Assembly: GCF_037975245.1 (NCBI RefSeq)
Contig: NC_092572.1
Location: 9,382,001 to 9,446,000, forward strand
Direction of reading: 5' to 3'
Length of the DNA: 64,000 bases
From: Apostichopus japonicus
Lineage: Eukaryota; Echinodermata; Holothuroidea; Aspidochirotida; Stichopodidae
The notes under the pieces: model-generated
What the model was told of the DNA's origin: nothing
The model's database searches: none
What the model saw: only the letters and a program-made list of their open reading frames with translations
Program-made: the position numbers and the translations under genes
Shown: piece by piece, positions 61,596 through 64,000 of the stretch
Layout of the letters: each line of letters begins with the position of its first letter
Numbering within the stretch: the stretch's first letter is position 1

Positions 61596-62168
61596 TGTTG
61601 GGACGCGGCCAAACGGGAGAGGAAGGTAATGGGTAAGCCCGTCGGTAAAGATCAGTGACAACAATAAAGGCGACACTCAGTTTTTAACGTTAACGTCTTC
61701 TTTGTATTTAAGGGAGGAAAAACAGCTTCAACCCAACAAGATCATTTAAGTGGCGGATCCAGGGTAACGGGTGACAGCGGCCTAGTATAGAATGTTGTAC
61801 GTGTACACAGAACCAAACATCTTTTCTTCCAAATCTTATTTCATATCGAAACGCAATAACTTCACTTTGACTTCTATCAAAATACTCTCACTTTTCTTCG
61901 TTCGTTTATTTGTTAGACACACGCTCAGAATGTCTGGGATGCACCACGCTAGCGTGCCTACTATTCAGCGTAGTAATACAGCTCACATCACTACATGCAA
62001 ACTGACGGAGTAATGTACATGTATACAATGCAGTTACTACATTAACTGCAGTACGATACTATTATTTGGGGGTGAAGAGGGTGTCCAGCAATTGGTCAAT
62101 AGTAATACCCCCTTGAGGATACAGAAGTAGTACCAAGCTCTGAATATTCAAAACTTCACCTCACTACA
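61596..62168 (-). repeat. Probable 3' LTR of the Gypsy element
   Basis: A 573-bp block lying just 3' of the pol frame on the minus strand. It begins TGTAGTGAGG and ends GTCCCAACA on that strand, the TG...CA form of LTRs. A purine-rich stretch (GGAAATGCGGGGAAATT) precedes it, as a polypurine tract should, and an AATAAA lies inside (gene strand, near 61905-61915). The other LTR is outside the window, so the boundaries are inferred. Confidence 0.5.
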
Positions 62169-62363
62169 AATTTCCCCGCATTTCCAGTCATCGTCCCGAC
62201 TGACATGGAAATAATTAACTAAGGTAACAATTAAGTCGATACAAAGATTTCTTAATACAGTTACATGTTGTCTTAGATACAAAAGTTTGATTACTGACTC
62301 TTACAAATAATGACTTAGAATAAGAGAACATTGCCAAAATAACAACTTCACAAAAGTACCATA

Positions 62364-64000
62364 CTAACTAGTATTATCTGCTCCATCCAACACAGATCGA
62401 GGTAAACGAGCAGGGTTGCTATGTGTTCCCAGGTTGGGTCTGGATGATCGGCGTATAGGTGTCGAATCTGGTTCTGGTTGTTCCGCACCATTAAACATCC
62501 ACCATGGCATAAGAAAGAAGTCATCTGTATAATCATCTGTTTCAATTTTTGTTTCTGGTTCTATTACCTGATGGTCGATCTCGTTGACTGGACCATGTTC
62601 CTCCAGCTCTATAATTTCCTGTTCATCGTTCCGAGGATCTAATACTAGGAGACGTCTGTTAACGGTCTGGAGTGCACCTCCAAAGAGTGGTCGTATTGTA
62701 TAGACATCACCAGTTGGGTTCACGTGTACCACGACATAGGGATCACGGTTGAATTTGTCTTCCAACTTATGGCGACCTTCAAAAGCGCATCGTTTGAGCA
62801 GTACCCTGCTTCCTACTTCTAGCGGATCGCTGAGGGGTAGTCGATTGTGTTTCTCTCTCTCCTTGTTGTGCAATGATTCCATACGCTCCGTTGCCACTCT
62901 ATGGGCTTCCTGTATTGCTTCTGCTTGTCGCTGCACAAAGTCTTCACTCCAGTCCTCCTTAGTGTTACTGAGTAGTTGGTCCAAGGGAGTGTAAGGATCA
63001 CGGCCAAATAGCATCTTGAATGGTGACAAACCTGTCACTCTATGTGATGTGCAATTGTAGACAAATACAAGGTGGGTTAGTAACTCAGGCCAGTCTCTCC
63101 TCTTCTTTGGATCTAGTGACCGGATCATTCCACAGAGAGTCCTATTAAACCTTTCGGTTTGCCCATTTCCTTGAGGATAGTAGGGTGTGGTACGGGTCTT
63201 CGTGATACCATAGAGTTTACACAGCTCTTTGATGAGATTACTCTCGAAGTTGCGACCTCGGTCGGAGTGTAATCTTAGTGGGACGCCATAATGGGAAAAC
63301 CACTTCTCACGTAACGCTTTGGCAACAACTGGTGTGGTCTGGTTGCGGCAGGGTATCGCCTGAGCGAATTTGGTGAAAGCGTCTGTGATGACCAGCACAT
63401 CCTCGTAACCACCTTTCCCAACATCAAGTTTCAAAAAGTCAATGGCCACTAACTCAAATGGACGGAACGCAAGTAGATGACGACGTGGTGTACGAACCTT
63501 CGGAGTAGGGGCTTTCGTAACTGTACAGGTGAAGCAATTTTTGATATACCTTGCAACATCTTTGTCCTGACCTGGCCAGAAGCAACGTGCCTTAAGGATA
63601 GAGAGTGTCCTGCCAATGCCCTGATGTCCCCAATCATCGTGAGCAGATTCTAATAGCTTCATACGCATACGTCTTGGCACTAACAGCTGCTTACAATTTC
63701 CATCTGTGCCAGGAGTCACTCTATACAATATACCATTTTCTTCCAGGAGCTTTGGAAATTCCTTTAGCCATCCTTTGATCTCTGGAGCACAAGGCTCAAT
63801 CTCATCACCTGGGGACCAACCAGATCTCCAGCAACCCCAGACTACTGTCAATGCTTCGTCCTCTAATTGCATTGTCTTCAACTGCTCGTGTGGATAAGAT
63901 GGAAGGACACATGGCAGGGCTTGTGGTTCTGCCATGGGAACAGCTTGCGCACCCACCTCGACAACTTCTATCGGTACGACGATACATTCTTCCTGTGCAA
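62364..64000 (-). mobile_element. Ty3/Gypsy retrotransposon pol, integrase region (partial)
   Basis: A frame open from the window edge at 64000 to a stop at 62364-62366, at least 540 codons. Numbered from the GTG at 63956, it shows the integrase zinc-binding HHCC set (H106, H111, C141, C144) and the catalytic D173, D232, E268 with D-35-E spacing. A GPY/F-like module follows with GSRVLLKR and DPYVV. Protease, reverse transcriptase and RNase H would lie beyond the window. No stop or frameshift interrupts it, so the insertion looks young. This is an ordinary genomic retroelement; no envelope gene is seen in the part present. Confidence 0.92.

Overview
This window is eukaryotic nuclear DNA from an animal, probably a marine invertebrate and perhaps an echinoderm-like deuterostome. 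The genes are intron-rich with GT-AG junctions, the DNA is AT-rich, and one gene encodes a cilium/flagellum protein. tRNA-derived SINEs, hAT and TTAA-target MITEs, a LINE tail and a Ty3/Gypsy element are interspersed. The phylum is a guess; no species-specific marker was identified.

Layout: (1) 352-14718, plus strand: the last 16 coding exons of COPA, the alpha subunit of the COPI coatomer, ending at a TGA stop. (2) 14719-25205: the COPA 3' UTR, a decayed second copy of the COPA 3' end, simple repeats and SINE remnants. (3) 25206-47013, minus strand: a complete or nearly complete TMEM145-like gene (GPR180/TMEM145 seven-helix membrane protein family) with signal peptide, lumenal domain and heptahelical region. 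(4) 50163-57227, minus strand: a complete RSPH1 gene (radial spoke head MORN-repeat protein, 7 coding exons, 340 aa). (5) 58874-59521, plus strand: the first two exons of an unidentified coiled-coil protein, head to head with RSPH1. (6) 61596-64000, minus strand: the 3' part of a Ty3/Gypsy retrotransposon cut by the window edge. The genes work in unrelated processes (Golgi-ER vesicle coat, membrane receptor-like protein, axoneme) and show no shared pathway.

The most unusual part is the TMEM145-like gene. The intron after its eighth coding exon holds about 5.4 kb of 77-79 bp tandem repeats (about 70 units). Each unit looks like a copy of the last ~48 bases of the upstream exon together with its 5' splice site. 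At the far end of the same intron a second array of 69-bp units carries an in-frame version of the same exon end. The intron after the eleventh coding exon contains a smaller array built in the same way from that exon's end and donor. The gene also has two homologous 72-bp exons of identical phase, each encoding an alternative first transmembrane helix, which is the signature of mutually exclusive splicing. COPA shows related duplications: one intron-exon boundary is copied into an earlier intron, and its 3' UTR is duplicated downstream.

Two cases of nested transposons with intact 8-bp target duplications are readable, one in a TMEM145 intron and one in an RSPH1 intron.
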